A stretch of 64,000 nucleotides of DNA. Origin: an uncultured Prevotellaceae bacterium (GTDB lineage: Bacteria; Bacteroidota; Bacteroidia; Bacteroidales; UBA3663). A program made the translations under genes and the position numbers. This document shows positions 1 through 9,498 of the stretch, piece by piece. Position 1 is the stretch's first letter. Each line of letters opens with the position of its first letter. The stretch is taken from positions 232,577 through 296,576 of the forward strand of contig ONNR01000001.1 of assembly GCA_900319235.1 (NCBI GenBank), read 5' to 3'. The notes below the pieces were generated by a model, which saw nothing but the letters and a program-made list of their open reading frames with translations, was not told the DNA's origin and did not search any database.

Positions 1-1
1 T

Positions 2-3000
2 GATTTCAATGCCAAGCCTTGGTGTTTCTGGTATTGGATGCACGGTGCAGTCACCAAAGAAGGTATAACGACCGACCTTGAAGCCATGAAGCAAAATGGC
101 TTGGGTGGTACTTATCTTATGCCCATTAAGAGTATTGAAATGAATCCTGGTCTTGGAGGCACTGTCCGTCAGCTTTCTCCCCAATGGTATGAGATGGTCG
201 ATTGGGCAATGCAGGAGGCCGATCGTCTTGGTCTTAAACTGGGTATGCATATTTGCGATGGTTTTGCTCTTGCAGGTGGACCATGGATTACACCCGAAGA
301 ATCAATGCAGAAAGTAGTTATGACAGCGGTCAATGATACTATTGGCACAACCATTGGCTATTATTCTATACCTTATAAATATATAAAGGGAGAGCAATTC
401 TTCGGAAGTATTCCCAGCACGAAACCAGATCCGGAATCCATTTCTAATGCTGTGGTAAGTGGTGAAGGTGAAGACCTGAAAATCGATACCTTGAAAGGAA
501 GTTTTTCTGCCAAGAAACCTTTTGTGATTGAATATAAGTTTCCTAAATCTATTACAGTAAGTGCACTCGAATTGATACTACCTGCAACACAGTTCCAGGC
601 TCAGCGAATGGATGTCTATGCCAGTGCTGATGGTCTTAATTTCGAACACGTCAAGCAACTTGTTCCTGCTCGTACAGGTTGGCAGAACTACGATTTCAAT
701 ACTACTCATGCAATACCTACCACGCAAGCTCGTATCTGGCGCTTCACATGGACGCCCGAAGGCTCGCCAGTTGGAAGTGAAGACCTCGATCAAGCCAAGT
801 GGTCACCTTCTTTGAAAGTCAATGAGATTCGTTTTCATGCAGCTCCTCGAATTAATCAATGGGAAGGCAAGGCAGGACTCGTATGGCGCATCTCCAGTAC
901 AGAACAGAATACCGTTATTGACGAGGATTATATACCTTTGTCGCAAATCCGTGAATATGCTTCAAGTTTCAGTATCCCTGAGAAAGATAAGACACGATTC
1001 TGTTTCCGTATGGCCTCAGTAAGCACTGGGCAAGTGAATGCAACTGGTGGCGATGGTAAAGGTTTGGAATGCGACAAGTTTAATCGTACTGCTATTCAAA
1101 AGCAGTTGAATAATTGGTTTAACAGTCATTTCTTTGCACCTGTCCCAGGACGTGATAGCGTCGAACATCTAAATCTTGCTCGTCGTGTACTCAAATATAT
1201 GCACGTCGATTCATGGGAATGTGGTAGCCAGAACTGGAGTTCCAATTTCGCCGATGAGTTCAAGGCTCGACGTGGATATAGCATTATTGACTATCTTCCC
1301 TTGATGGTCGGTTTCCCGGTTGCTAATGAAGAGACTTCCGAACGCGTCCTCCGTGATGTTCGGTTGACTATCAACGAACTGATAGAAGACATCTTTTTTG
1401 ATGAATTGCAACAAAATGCCCAAAAGATGGGTTGCCAGCTTTCGGCCGAGAATGTATGTCCCACTATGGTGAGCGATGGTATGGCACATTTCCGCTATGC
1501 CGACCTGCCTATGGGCGAGTTCTGGTTGAATAGTCCTACCCACGACAAGATCAACGATATGCTTGATGCCATCAGTGGCGCTCATGTCTATGGCAAACGT
1601 ATTATTCAAGCCGAAGGTTGTACAGAATTACGCGGAGTCTTCGATGAAGATCCGGCTATGGTCAAACCGCTCATCGATCGCAATTTCTGCTTGGGCATCA
1701 ATCGTTTGTTCTATCATGTCTATTGTCTCAATCCTAATCCACTCTTGCGCCCAGGCATGACGCTCGATGGCATTGGATTCTTCTTCCAAAAGGGTAATAC
1801 ATGGTTCGATGAAGCCAGTGAATTGACCAAATATGTCACGCGTTGTCAGTATCTGCTTCAGATGGGTCGCCCTGTGGTTGATATTGCTGTCTATACAGGA
1901 CAGGAGATGCCTCGTCGTGCATTCCAACCCGATCGACTTGTTCCGATGCTTCCCGGCATCTTTGGCCCTGAACGTGTAGCTTCCGAAAAGGAACGATTGG
2001 CTAATGTTGGAGTTCCCGTTGTTGAGCGTCCTGTGGGAGTCAAATTTGTCAAGAATACCTTGATACCAGAAGATTGGATCAATCCTCTTCATGGTTATCA
2101 ATATGATAGTTTCAATGAAGATGCCCTCGTCCGCTGTAAATCAAATAATGGACAATTCTTTGTCGAAGCCGAAGAGGATGCTTCTCCACGATATCGTCTG
2201 CTTGTTCTTCCCACTGCCCATCCGATGGACCCCGATGGTCTTCCCCTCAGTGATAGTGTCCAGATTAAGATTGATGAGTTTCAAAAACAAGGTGTCAAAG
2301 TTATTTCCTCTAAGGATTTTCCATTGAGTGAACCTACGTTTGAAGCATTGGGGTTAAATCGCGATGTTAACTATCTTCCAGAAGGTATAGCCTATTGTCA
2401 TCGCACCAGTTCATTCGCAGAAATCTATTTCCTATCGAACCAAATGAATGAGCTTGCGGTTATTCGTCCTGATTTTCGCGATTCGAAAGGCAGAACACCG
2501 GAATTGTGGAATCCTCTTGATGGCACTATTCGCCTGATGGGAGAGGAGATTGTTCTCCAACCTTATGCTTCAATCTTTGTAGTATTCCCGTCATCTCCTA
2601 CTTCAGACGACTTGCTCAGTCCGGCCTATGTACATGAAAAAAATCCAGTGAAACTGGCTCGCATTGATTCGAAGTGGTCGCTCCATTTCCTTGACAACAA
2701 TGTCGAACTTGAATCTGACACACTTCCCGACTGGAGTAAAAGTGAAGATCCATTCGTCAGATATTATTCAGGACACGTTTCCTATTCTACATCTTTTGAC
2801 CTCGATTCTCTTTTAATCGCTAATCATTTTGAGGTAGATTCAATATTTTCAAATACAAACAATCTTTATCTTGTATTGAATGACATCAAGAATCTCGCTA
2901 CAGTAACGCTGAATGGCAAAGACTGTGGCATTGCATGGACTGCTCCTTACGAAGTGAATATCTCCGAAGCTATTCAGTCAGGTGTGAACCATCTTGTTCT

Positions 3001-3154
3001 TGAGGTTGTAAACACTTGGAGCAATGCTATCCAGGGACATGACGAAGGGATGGATCCTTTCCCGAATATCTGGACCAATGCTCGCTATCGCAAGAAGTCA
3101 TCTGAACTGCTCCCAGCTGGACTCTTTGGACCTGTTGAAATCGTACGCAAATAA
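2..3154 (+). CDS. GH106 alpha-L-rhamnosidase-like protein (5' end cut by window)
   Basis: The reading frame is open from base 2, so the start and any signal peptide lie left of the window; the first ATG at 38 is internal. The first residues (PWCFWYWMHGAVTKEGI) match the opening of the GH106 catalytic region, and the segment HVDSWECGSQNW followed by a FKARRGY stretch is the family's best-known signature; the Glu in it is a likely catalytic acid. The last 150 residues resemble the beta-sandwich end of these enzymes (LNGKDCGIAWTAPYEVNI). GH106 enzymes release alpha-L-rhamnose from pectin (rhamnogalacturonan) or plant glycosides, normally in the periplasm. About 1050 residues are visible, close to full family length. 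A terminator follows. Substrate is inferred from the family. Confidence 0.88.
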   Translation, partial: DFNAKPWCFWYWMHGAVTKEGITTDLEAMKQNGLGGTYLMPIKSIEMNPGLGGTVRQLSPQWYEMVDWAMQEADRLGLKLGMHICDGFALAGGPWITPEESMQKVVMTAVNDTIGTTIGYYSIPYKYIKGEQFFGSIPSTKPDPESISNAVVSGEGEDLKIDTLKGSFSAKKPFVIEYKFPKSITVSALELILPATQFQAQRMDVYASADGLNFEHVKQLVPARTGWQNYDFNTTHAIPTTQARIWRFTWTPEGSPVGSEDLDQAKWSPSLKVNEIRFHAAPRINQWEGKAGLVWRISSTEQNTVIDEDYIPLSQIREYASSFSIPEKDKTRFCFRMASVSTGQVNATGGDGKGLECDKFNRTAIQKQLNNWFNSHFFAPVPGRDSVEHLNLARRVLKYMHVDSWECGSQNWSSNFADEFKARRGYSIIDYLPLMVGFPVANEETSERVLRDVRLTINELIEDIFFDELQQNAQKMGCQLSAENVCPTMVSDGMAHFRYADLPMGEFWLNSPTHDKINDMLDAISGAHVYGKRIIQAEGCTELRGVFDEDPAMVKPLIDRNFCLGINRLFYHVYCLNPNPLLRPGMTLDGIGFFFQKGNTWFDEASELTKYVTRCQYLLQMGRPVVDIAVYTGQEMPRRAFQPDRLVPMLPGIFGPERVASEKERLANVGVPVVERPVGVKFVKNTLIPEDWINPLHGYQYDSFNEDALVRCKSNNGQFFVEAEEDASPRYRLLVLPTAHPMDPDGLPLSDSVQIKIDEFQKQGVKVISSKDFPLSEPTFEALGLNRDVNYLPEGIAYCHRTSSFAEIYFLSNQMNELAVIRPDFRDSKGRTPELWNPLDGTIRLMGEEIVLQPYASIFVVFPSSPTSDDLLSPAYVHEKNPVKLARIDSKWSLHFLDNNVELESDTLPDWSKSEDPFVRYYSGHVSYSTSFDLDSLLIANHFEVDSIFSNTNNLYLVLNDIKNLATVTLNGKDCGIAWTAPYEVNISEAIQSGVNHLVLEVVNTWSNAIQGHDEGMDPFPNIWTNARYRKKSSELLPAGLFGPVEIVRK

Positions 3155-3177
3155 CATTTTCGCACTTTATTGTCAAA

Positions 3178-3222
3178 AAAACGAGGATTTTGCAAAAAAA
3201 TCCCCGTTTTATTTTGTTATCT
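3178..3222 (+). terminator. Rho-independent terminator after GH106 gene
   Basis: The arm acgaggattt (3181-3190) pairs with aaatccccgt (3198-3207) with one A-C mismatch, followed by a T-rich run. It sits 26 bp after the stop codon. Confidence 0.7.
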
Positions 3223-3243
3223 GCTATTTTATCGCTATATTTG
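3213..3243 (+). promoter_or_regulatory. Bacteroidetes-type promoter of the his operon
   Basis: TTTG at 3213-3216 and TATATTTG at 3236-3243 are separated by 19 bp, matching the -33/-7 pattern of the Bacteroidetes primary sigma factor. It lies about 120 bp before the hisG start. Confidence 0.65.
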
Positions 3244-3363
3244 CCGCGTTTAATGTAAACGTTTGCACGATTTGTCATCCTGTGCATTGAATTTATAAAA
3301 AAAGGCAATTCTCAATTGTAATCTCTCAATTGTTAATTGTTATTTTTTAATTATTCATTATTT

Positions 3364-4215
3364 ATGTTACGTATAGCTATACAATCAAAAGGCCGTCTCT
3401 TCGAAGACTGCATGGAACTACTTAAAGAATCTGGCATTAAGCTGAGCAACGCCAAGCGAACGTTGCTTATCCCATCTAGCAATTTCCCCATTGAGGTACT
3501 GTATTTGCGCGATGATGATATTCCAGAGTGTGTTGCGAAAGGTGTTGCTGATGTTGGCATTGTCGGTCTGAACGAATTCAAGGAGCGTAATAAGGACGCC
3601 CGCATCGTCAAGAATCTTGGTTTCTCGCAGTGTCGTCTGTCGCTCGCTATCCCAAAATTGATCGATTATCCAGGTATTGAATGGTTCAATGGCAAGACCA
3701 TTGCCACATCTTATCCAGTTATCCTGCAGCAATGGCTCGACGAACATCATCTTACAGCCGACATCCACGTCATTACTGGTTCGGTTGAAATCAGTCCGAA
3801 TATAGGTCTTGGTGATGCAATTTTCGACATCGTTAGTTCTGGTTCAACGCTTGTCAGCAATCGACTGAAAGAAGTTGAGGTTGTTGTCAAGAGCGAAGCT
3901 GTGCTAATTGCCAATAATAATCTTTGCGAAGAAAAGGAAGAGATATTGCGCGAACTCGTGTTCCGTTTCGATGCTGTTCGTACAGCCGAAGACAAGAAGT
4001 ATGTTATGATGAATGTTCCTGACAGTTCGCTTGAAGAAGTGCTTAATATGCTTCCTTCTACCAAGGCACCAACTGTCATCAAGCTTTCTACCGAAGGGTG
4101 GCATGCTGTACACACGGTCATTAGTGAAAAACTCTTTTGGGAACTTATCACTCGCTTGAAGGCTGCTGGAGCCGAAGGGATTCTTGCGCTGAATATTGAA
4201 AAGATTGTAATGTAA
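3364..4215 (+). CDS. hisG: ATP phosphoribosyltransferase, long form
   Basis: HisG condenses ATP and PRPP in the first, feedback-controlled step of histidine synthesis in the cytoplasm. The protein MLRIAIQSKGRLFEDCMELL... reads as the usual Bacteroidetes HisG from this ATG. An earlier in-frame ATG at 3337 would add LFFNYSLF-type residues encoded by AT-rich leader and is rejected. At 283 residues it is the long form, with two periplasmic-binding-like catalytic lobes and a C-terminal PII-like regulatory domain of about 75 residues that binds histidine, so no HisZ subunit is needed. It is first in a hisG-hisD-hisC operon with a clear promoter 120 bp upstream. Confidence 0.95.
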   Translation: MLRIAIQSKGRLFEDCMELLKESGIKLSNAKRTLLIPSSNFPIEVLYLRDDDIPECVAKGVADVGIVGLNEFKERNKDARIVKNLGFSQCRLSLAIPKLIDYPGIEWFNGKTIATSYPVILQQWLDEHHLTADIHVITGSVEISPNIGLGDAIFDIVSSGSTLVSNRLKEVEVVVKSEAVLIANNNLCEEKEEILRELVFRFDAVRTAEDKKYVMMNVPDSSLEEVLNMLPSTKAPTVIKLSTEGWHAVHTVISEKLFWELITRLKAAGAEGILALNIEKIVM

Positions 4216-4244
4216 CTCAGAACCGTTCTGCTCTTCATAATAAG

Positions 4245-5528
4245 ATGACAATCTATCAATATCCTCAACGTTCAGAATGGGCCGATATCATCAAACGTCC
4301 CACTTTTGACAATAGCCAGTTACGCGACCTGGTTTCTAATCTACTTGATGACATCCGTCGTGAAGGAGATGCGATGATTCGTCAACTTGAAGCCCAATTC
4401 GATCATTGTCAATTGGCTGATATTCAAGTGTCGGACGATGAGTTCAAGGAAGCTTCTCAGAATATCAGTGAGGATTTGGCCTTCGCCATACGTCAAGCTG
4501 CTCATAACATCTCAAGGTTTCATGAGTCGCAGCGTTGCTTGTCCTACAAGGTTGAAACACAGCCTGGAGTGAAATGTTGGCAGAAAGCAATCCCGATTGA
4601 TCGTGTTGGTCTGTATGTCCCAGGCGGAACCGCTCCGTTGTTCAGTACTGTGCTGATGCTGGGTATTCCTGCAAAGATTGCCGGATGCAGCAAGATTGTG
4701 CTCTGCACTCCTCCAAATGCTGAAGGTAAAGTCAATCCTGCAATCCTTTATGCAGCTCAGGTTGCAGGTGTTACCGAGGTCTATAAATGTGGTGGTGTTC
4801 AAGCCATCGGTGCTATGGCCTATGGCACAGAATCTGTCCCCAAGGTCTATAAGATTTTTGGCCCAGGCAATCAGTTCGTTCAGATGGCAAAGCAATTGGT
4901 TTCATTGCGTGATGTTGCTATCGATATGCCAGCTGGACCTTCTGAAGTTGCTGTTATAGCTGATGCTAAAGCAAACCTCGAGTATGTTGCTTCCGACTTC
5001 TTAAGTCAAGCTGAACATGGAGCCGATTCCCAATCGGTACTGTTTACCGATAGTGAAGATGTTGTTCGTCGATTCGAGGATGTGATGAATCGTCAGCTTG
5101 AGAAGCTCAGTCGTCAAGCATTGACACGTCATTCGTTGGAACATAGCAAGGTTATCTTGCTTCACGATCAGAATGAGATTATGGAGCTTGTTAACGAATA
5201 CGCGCCCGAACATCTTATCATCAACACGACTAACTACGAGGAGCTGGCCGATCTGGTTCGCAATGCAAGTTCAGTCTTCTTGGGCCCTTACAGTCCTGAA
5301 AGTGCGGGTGACTATGCAAGTGGTACCAATCATACATTGCCGACCAATGGCTATGCCAAGGCATATAATGGCGTCAATCTTGATTCCTATATGCGCAAGG
5401 TTACCTTCCAGCACTTGACTCGTGAAGGTCTCAGTGGTTTGGGTCCAATCATTGAAGTAATGGCTGCCAACGAGCAGCTTGATGCCCACAAGAATGCTGT
5501 AACTATCCGATTGAAAGATTTCAAGTAA
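4245..5528 (+). CDS. hisD: Histidinol dehydrogenase
   Basis: HisD catalyses the last two steps of histidine synthesis, oxidising L-histidinol to L-histidine with two NAD+. The 427-residue length is typical. Visible signatures are the glycine-rich segment around RVGLYVPGGTAPLFST, the zinc-site region AEHGADSQSVLFT and the segment GPYSPESAGDYASGTNHTLP, which carries further active-site Glu/His/Asp residues. It starts 29 bp after hisG and ends one base before the hisC start, so the three genes are almost certainly co-transcribed. Confidence 0.96.
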   Translation: MTIYQYPQRSEWADIIKRPTFDNSQLRDLVSNLLDDIRREGDAMIRQLEAQFDHCQLADIQVSDDEFKEASQNISEDLAFAIRQAAHNISRFHESQRCLSYKVETQPGVKCWQKAIPIDRVGLYVPGGTAPLFSTVLMLGIPAKIAGCSKIVLCTPPNAEGKVNPAILYAAQVAGVTEVYKCGGVQAIGAMAYGTESVPKVYKIFGPGNQFVQMAKQLVSLRDVAIDMPAGPSEVAVIADAKANLEYVASDFLSQAEHGADSQSVLFTDSEDVVRRFEDVMNRQLEKLSRQALTRHSLEHSKVILLHDQNEIMELVNEYAPEHLIINTTNYEELADLVRNASSVFLGPYSPESAGDYASGTNHTLPTNGYAKAYNGVNLDSYMRKVTFQHLTREGLSGLGPIIEVMAANEQLDAHKNAVTIRLKDFK

Positions 5529-5529
5529 T

Positions 5530-6585
5530 ATGGATCTGACAAAAGTAATTCGTAAGAACATCCTGGCATTGGCTCCTTACTCTTGTGCTCGTGATGAGTT
5601 CAAGGGAGAAGCGAGTGTATTCATCGATGCCAACGAGTCACCTTACGAGAATGGCGTCAATCGTTATCCCGACCCATTGCAGCACGAGGTCAAGGTTCTG
5701 CTGTCACAACTTAAGAAGGTAAGCGAGGTGCAGATCTTCCTCGGTAATGGCAGTGATGAAGCCATTGACCTTGTATATCGCATCTTTTGTGAGCCTCGTA
5801 TCGACAATGTTGTAGCCATTGCTCCATCTTATGGTATGTATAAGGTTTGTGCCGATGTGAACGACGTTGAATATCGTTCGGCTAGTCTTACCGACGATTT
5901 CCAGCTTGACCTATCGGCTATTTCCTCGAAGGTTGACGACAAGACGAAGGTTCTTTGGATCTGTTCGCCCAACAATCCTTCAGGCAACGCCTTCTCGCTG
6001 AACGAACTTGAGGAACTGGTTCGTTGTTACAATAATCTTGTCGTTGTTGTCGATGAAGCCTATATTGACTTTTCCGACAAAGGCACGATGCTGTCTCTTT
6101 TGGATAAATACGACAACCTCATCGTTCTCCAGACGTTCAGCAAAGCATGGGGACAAGCAGCCATCCGTTGTGGTATTGCATACGCCAGCCCTGAGATTAT
6201 CATGTATTTCAATCGTGTGAAATATCCATACAATATCAATGTGCTGACGCAACAGGCTGCTATCCGAGCCTTGAGCCAACCTCAGGTGCACGATCGTCAT
6301 GTTGAGGAGATACTTAGTGGACGAGAGATACTGCGTATCTTGCTTGGTTCGCTTCCTATCGTTGAGCATATCTATCCTAGCGATGCCAATTTCCTATTGG
6401 TACGCGTGAAGATCCAAGGAATGGATGCCGCTAAATCAGCCGATCATGTATATCATTATTTACAAAACAAAGGAATAATAGTTCGTAATCGTACACGTGT
6501 TCATCTCTGTCAAGGTTGCCTTCGCATTACTGTAGGCACCCCAGAAGAGAATTCAACATTATACGAAACCTTAAAAACAATCTAA
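5530..6585 (+). CDS. hisC: Histidinol-phosphate aminotransferase
   Basis: A fold-type I PLP aminotransferase that makes L-histidinol phosphate from imidazole-acetol phosphate and glutamate. The cofactor lysine lies in QTFSKAWGQAAIRCG; the substrate segment ANESPYENGVNRYPDP and the C-terminal RTRVHLCQGCLRITVGTPEEN arginine motif are both present. The 351-residue length is normal. One base separates it from hisD. In many Bacteroidetes hisB follows hisC directly; here an unrelated membrane protein gene follows after 48 bp. Confidence 0.95.
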   Translation: MDLTKVIRKNILALAPYSCARDEFKGEASVFIDANESPYENGVNRYPDPLQHEVKVLLSQLKKVSEVQIFLGNGSDEAIDLVYRIFCEPRIDNVVAIAPSYGMYKVCADVNDVEYRSASLTDDFQLDLSAISSKVDDKTKVLWICSPNNPSGNAFSLNELEELVRCYNNLVVVVDEAYIDFSDKGTMLSLLDKYDNLIVLQTFSKAWGQAAIRCGIAYASPEIIMYFNRVKYPYNINVLTQQAAIRALSQPQVHDRHVEEILSGREILRILLGSLPIVEHIYPSDANFLLVRVKIQGMDAAKSADHVYHYLQNKGIIVRNRTRVHLCQGCLRITVGTPEENSTLYETLKTI

Positions 6586-6586
6586 T

Positions 6587-6632
6587 TTAATTAATTGTTA
6601 ATTTTTAATTATTAATTATTAATTCAAAAAAA
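6587..6632. repeat. AT-rich TTAATT leader repeat
   Basis: The 48-bp gap after hisC is a run of ttaatt/taattatt words. A closely similar stretch precedes hisG (about 3325-3362). Such low-complexity leaders recur in Prevotella-like genomes; no function can be read from them. Confidence 0.4.
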
Positions 6633-6633
6633 C

Positions 6634-8592
6634 ATGTCTGATTACAAATGGAAGTTTGCACGCATCGGTGGTGTCACCCGCGTGTACATCAGTTCAGCCG
6701 AAGACATCAAGCACCTCGGCGAACTTGACAAGAAGATGTGGACCGTACTGTCTTGTCCAGTGAAGGGTCTTGAGATTGATGAGCAGTCGCTCGCGTATAT
6801 GGACACCAATGGAGATGGACAGATACGTGTCGATGAAGTGATTGGCGTTTCCCAGTGGCTCTGCAAGGTACTGAAGGATCTTCAGCCTGTTGTCGAGGGC
6901 AAGGATGTCCTGCCCCTCAGTGCAATCAACCAGGAGGATGAGGAAGGTAAGAAAATCTATGATGTTGCTGCCGATATCCTTAGCCAGCTTGGAAAAGAAA
7001 CTGCCGAAATTTCATTGGCCGACAGCAAGGGTTGTCTCGATGCATATCGCAAGGCAAAGTTCGAAGCTGCTCTCGAAGCTGCCAAGAAAGAGGCCGAGGT
7101 TGCTGCTCCTTACGGCGACAAGACTGCCGACATTGATGCCGCTTATAAGGCTCTCGATGCCAAGGTGAAGGACTTCTTCCTGCGCGGCAAGCTCACCAAG
7201 TATTCGAAGGAAAGCACAGCTGCTCTCGACGTACAGGTGGCAAGCATCGAAGGAATTTCTCCTGCCAACCTGACCGACAAACTTGCTGAAATTGCATCTT
7301 ATCCTATCGCTCGCATCAAGGAAGGTGTAGAGGCTATCGACCTCAGCGAGCCTATCAACCCAGCATGGGCTGCTCAGTTCGCTACTGTCAAGGCAGCTCT
7401 TGATCCGAAGGCTAAGGTTCTTACCGAAGCTGATTGGAATGAGATTGGTGCCAAACTTAAGGCATTCGAAGAGTATCAGAAGAGCATCTCCATCACCGAG
7501 GCTGACATCACCGTCGATGAGGAACAGGCTGCCAAGCAGTCGGTTGACAAGCTGTTGCACTTGACTCGCGATTTCTTCACACTGCTTCGCAACTACATTA
7601 CTTTGCAGGACCTCTACAACACAAAGAAGTGGGCCATCTTCCAGGTTGGTACACTTGTTGTTGACCAGCGCACATGCGACCTTTGCGTACGCGTAACCGA
7701 TGCTGCTGCCATGGCTGCCCAGGCTGCAAAGAGTGGTATGTACCTGCTCACTTGCGACTGCGTCAGCAAATCAACTGGCAAGACCATGAAGATTATTGCT
7801 GCCGTTACTGTAGGCGAAGTTGGTGATCTCTTCGTGGGCAAGAACTGCATCTTCTACGATGTCTATGGCGTGGATTACGATGCCAAGATTGTCAACATTA
7901 TTGACAATCCTATCTCTATCAAACAGGCTGCTTGGAGTCCATATCGCAAGTTCTCGAACTTCGTAGGTGAGCAGATCAGCAAGTTCGCAGCAGAGAAGGA
8001 AGGTGCAGTAATGTCTGATGCCACCGCGAAGTTCAATGCAAAGACAGCTGAAGTGAAGAGTGCGGATCTTACCAATGCTGCTGCCGCAAAAGAGGCTGGA
8101 AAGACTGCTGGAAGCTTCGACATCGCCAAGTTCTCTGGTGTCTTTGCTGCTATCGGCTTAGGTCTCGGTATGTTGGGCTCTTGCGTTGTTGCCATCTTCA
8201 GTGGCTTGGTTAAGCTCAGCTTGTGGCAGTTGATTCTTGTCATTCTGGCTATCTTCCTCATCATTTCAGGTCCGTCGATGTTCATTGCATGGCTCAAGCT
8301 TCGCAAGCGTAACCTTGCTCCAATACTTAATGCACAGGGTTGGGCTGTCAATGCTGCTGCCAAGATTAACATCCCATTCGGCAATGTACTGACCCAGGCT
8401 GTCAACTTCCCAGTTAAGTTTGACGTGAAGGATCCATATCCAGACAAGACGCATCGCATTCGCAACTTCTTCCTTATCCTGTTGCTCATCCTTATCGTTG
8501 CATACCTTATCTGCAATGCGCTTGGTTTTGACTGGCTTGCATATTGTAAGGAGCTTTGCACAGGTTCATCTGCTCCTGCTAATGTGAACTGA
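6634..8592 (+). CDS. EF-hand membrane protein of unknown function
   Basis: A 652-residue protein that I cannot assign to a characterised family. Residues 57-68 (DTNGDGQIRVDE) form a canonical 12-residue EF-hand calcium loop with ligands at D57, N59, D61, Q63 and E68. Residues 130-330 are Ala/Lys/Glu-rich and probably helical. A Cys pair (TCDLC) and a further CDC lie in the 345-395 region. Three hydrophobic segments lie near 507-531, 534-558 and 613-634, so the bulk is probably cytoplasmic with a C-terminal membrane anchor. No signal peptide is visible at the N-terminus (MSDYKWKFARIGG). It follows hisC in the place often held by hisB and its stop overlaps the tcdA start by one base, suggesting co-transcription. 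Confidence 0.85.
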   Translation: MSDYKWKFARIGGVTRVYISSAEDIKHLGELDKKMWTVLSCPVKGLEIDEQSLAYMDTNGDGQIRVDEVIGVSQWLCKVLKDLQPVVEGKDVLPLSAINQEDEEGKKIYDVAADILSQLGKETAEISLADSKGCLDAYRKAKFEAALEAAKKEAEVAAPYGDKTADIDAAYKALDAKVKDFFLRGKLTKYSKESTAALDVQVASIEGISPANLTDKLAEIASYPIARIKEGVEAIDLSEPINPAWAAQFATVKAALDPKAKVLTEADWNEIGAKLKAFEEYQKSISITEADITVDEEQAAKQSVDKLLHLTRDFFTLLRNYITLQDLYNTKKWAIFQVGTLVVDQRTCDLCVRVTDAAAMAAQAAKSGMYLLTCDCVSKSTGKTMKIIAAVTVGEVGDLFVGKNCIFYDVYGVDYDAKIVNIIDNPISIKQAAWSPYRKFSNFVGEQISKFAAEKEGAVMSDATAKFNAKTAEVKSADLTNAAAAKEAGKTAGSFDIAKFSGVFAAIGLGLGMLGSCVVAIFSGLVKLSLWQLILVILAIFLIISGPSMFIAWLKLRKRNLAPILNAQGWAVNAAAKINIPFGNVLTQAVNFPVKFDVKDPYPDKTHRIRNFFLILLLILIVAYLICNALGFDWLAYCKELCTGSSAPANVN

Positions 8593-9374
8593 TGAAATCA
8601 TCTTTTGAACGAGGAATGCTCCGTCGTTCGGAGTTACTTTTAGGAACCTCGGCAATGCAACGCATTGCCGAGGCTCGTGTCATTATTTTTGGTGTCGGTG
8701 GCGTTGGCTCGTGGTGTGCCGAGAGTTTGGTACGTAGTGGCATTCGTCATCTAACCGTTGTTGATTCCGATCGAGTCTGCATCACCAATTGTAATCGTCA
8801 ATTGATGGCTACTTCTAAGACGATAGGGCAAGTAAAGGTTGAGGTTTTGCGTAAACGACTGCTTGAAATCAATCCTAATGCAGAAGTCATAGCCTTACAA
8901 ATGGTTTATGATGCTTCGACAGCAGAGTCGTTCCATCTCGAAAACTTCGACTATATAATTGATGCCATCGATTCGTTGACCGAGAAGGCACAACTCATTC
9001 TTCATGCAACTAGTCTTCCCAAGGAGATTCAGTTCTTTTCGTCGATGGGTGCGGCACTTCGTATCGATCCATTCAAGGTTCGTGCTACTGAGTTTTGGAA
9101 AATCAAAGGAGATGCCCTGGCTCGTGCTTTGCGCAATAAGTACAAGAAGCTAAAGATTTTTCCAGGCCGTAAATTTCTTTGCGTCTATAGCGAGGAAACA
9201 CCTATGACCAATAAGATTCAAGCAGAGAAACCAACCAACTCTGAATTACTTGATGGTAGTATTGATTGGAATGCTCGTAAGGCCCAAATCAATGGTTCTT
9301 TGATTCATGTTACTGGCATCTTTGGCATGTCTCTCGCTGGGTTGGTTATACAATCTATCAGCTCAAAAGGATGA
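8592..9374 (+). CDS. tcdA: tRNA threonylcarbamoyladenosine dehydratase
   Basis: TcdA (formerly CsdL/YgdL) is an E1-like ATP-dependent enzyme that cyclises t6A37 of tRNA to ct6A. The nucleotide-binding loop GVGGVGSWCAESLVRSGI, the VVDSDRVCITNCNRQ strand and DYIIDAIDS are the hallmarks of this ThiF-fold subgroup. The length (260 aa) is typical. The start ATG overlaps the TGA of the previous gene by one base (TGATG), which implies translational coupling. A perfect terminator overlaps its stop. Confidence 0.92.
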   Translation: MKSSFERGMLRRSELLLGTSAMQRIAEARVIIFGVGGVGSWCAESLVRSGIRHLTVVDSDRVCITNCNRQLMATSKTIGQVKVEVLRKRLLEINPNAEVIALQMVYDASTAESFHLENFDYIIDAIDSLTEKAQLILHATSLPKEIQFFSSMGAALRIDPFKVRATEFWKIKGDALARALRNKYKKLKIFPGRKFLCVYSEETPMTNKIQAEKPTNSELLDGSIDWNARKAQINGSLIHVTGIFGMSLAGLVIQSISSKG

Positions 9375-9399
9375 ATTTAATTTCATCCTTTTTTTTATT
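9365..9399 (+). terminator. Terminator of the his-tcdA transcription unit
   Basis: AAAAGGATGAA pairs with TTCATCCTTTT across a short AT loop, followed by a T run. The left arm overlaps the last codons and stop of tcdA. Confidence 0.85.
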
Positions 9400-9498
9400 G
9401 AACCATTATTTGTTAATTCGTTATTAGATTTTCTTTTTGCGACTTTTATTAACTTTATTATTATTCTTTTTTACAAGTTTTCCTATAATTTTTGAAGA

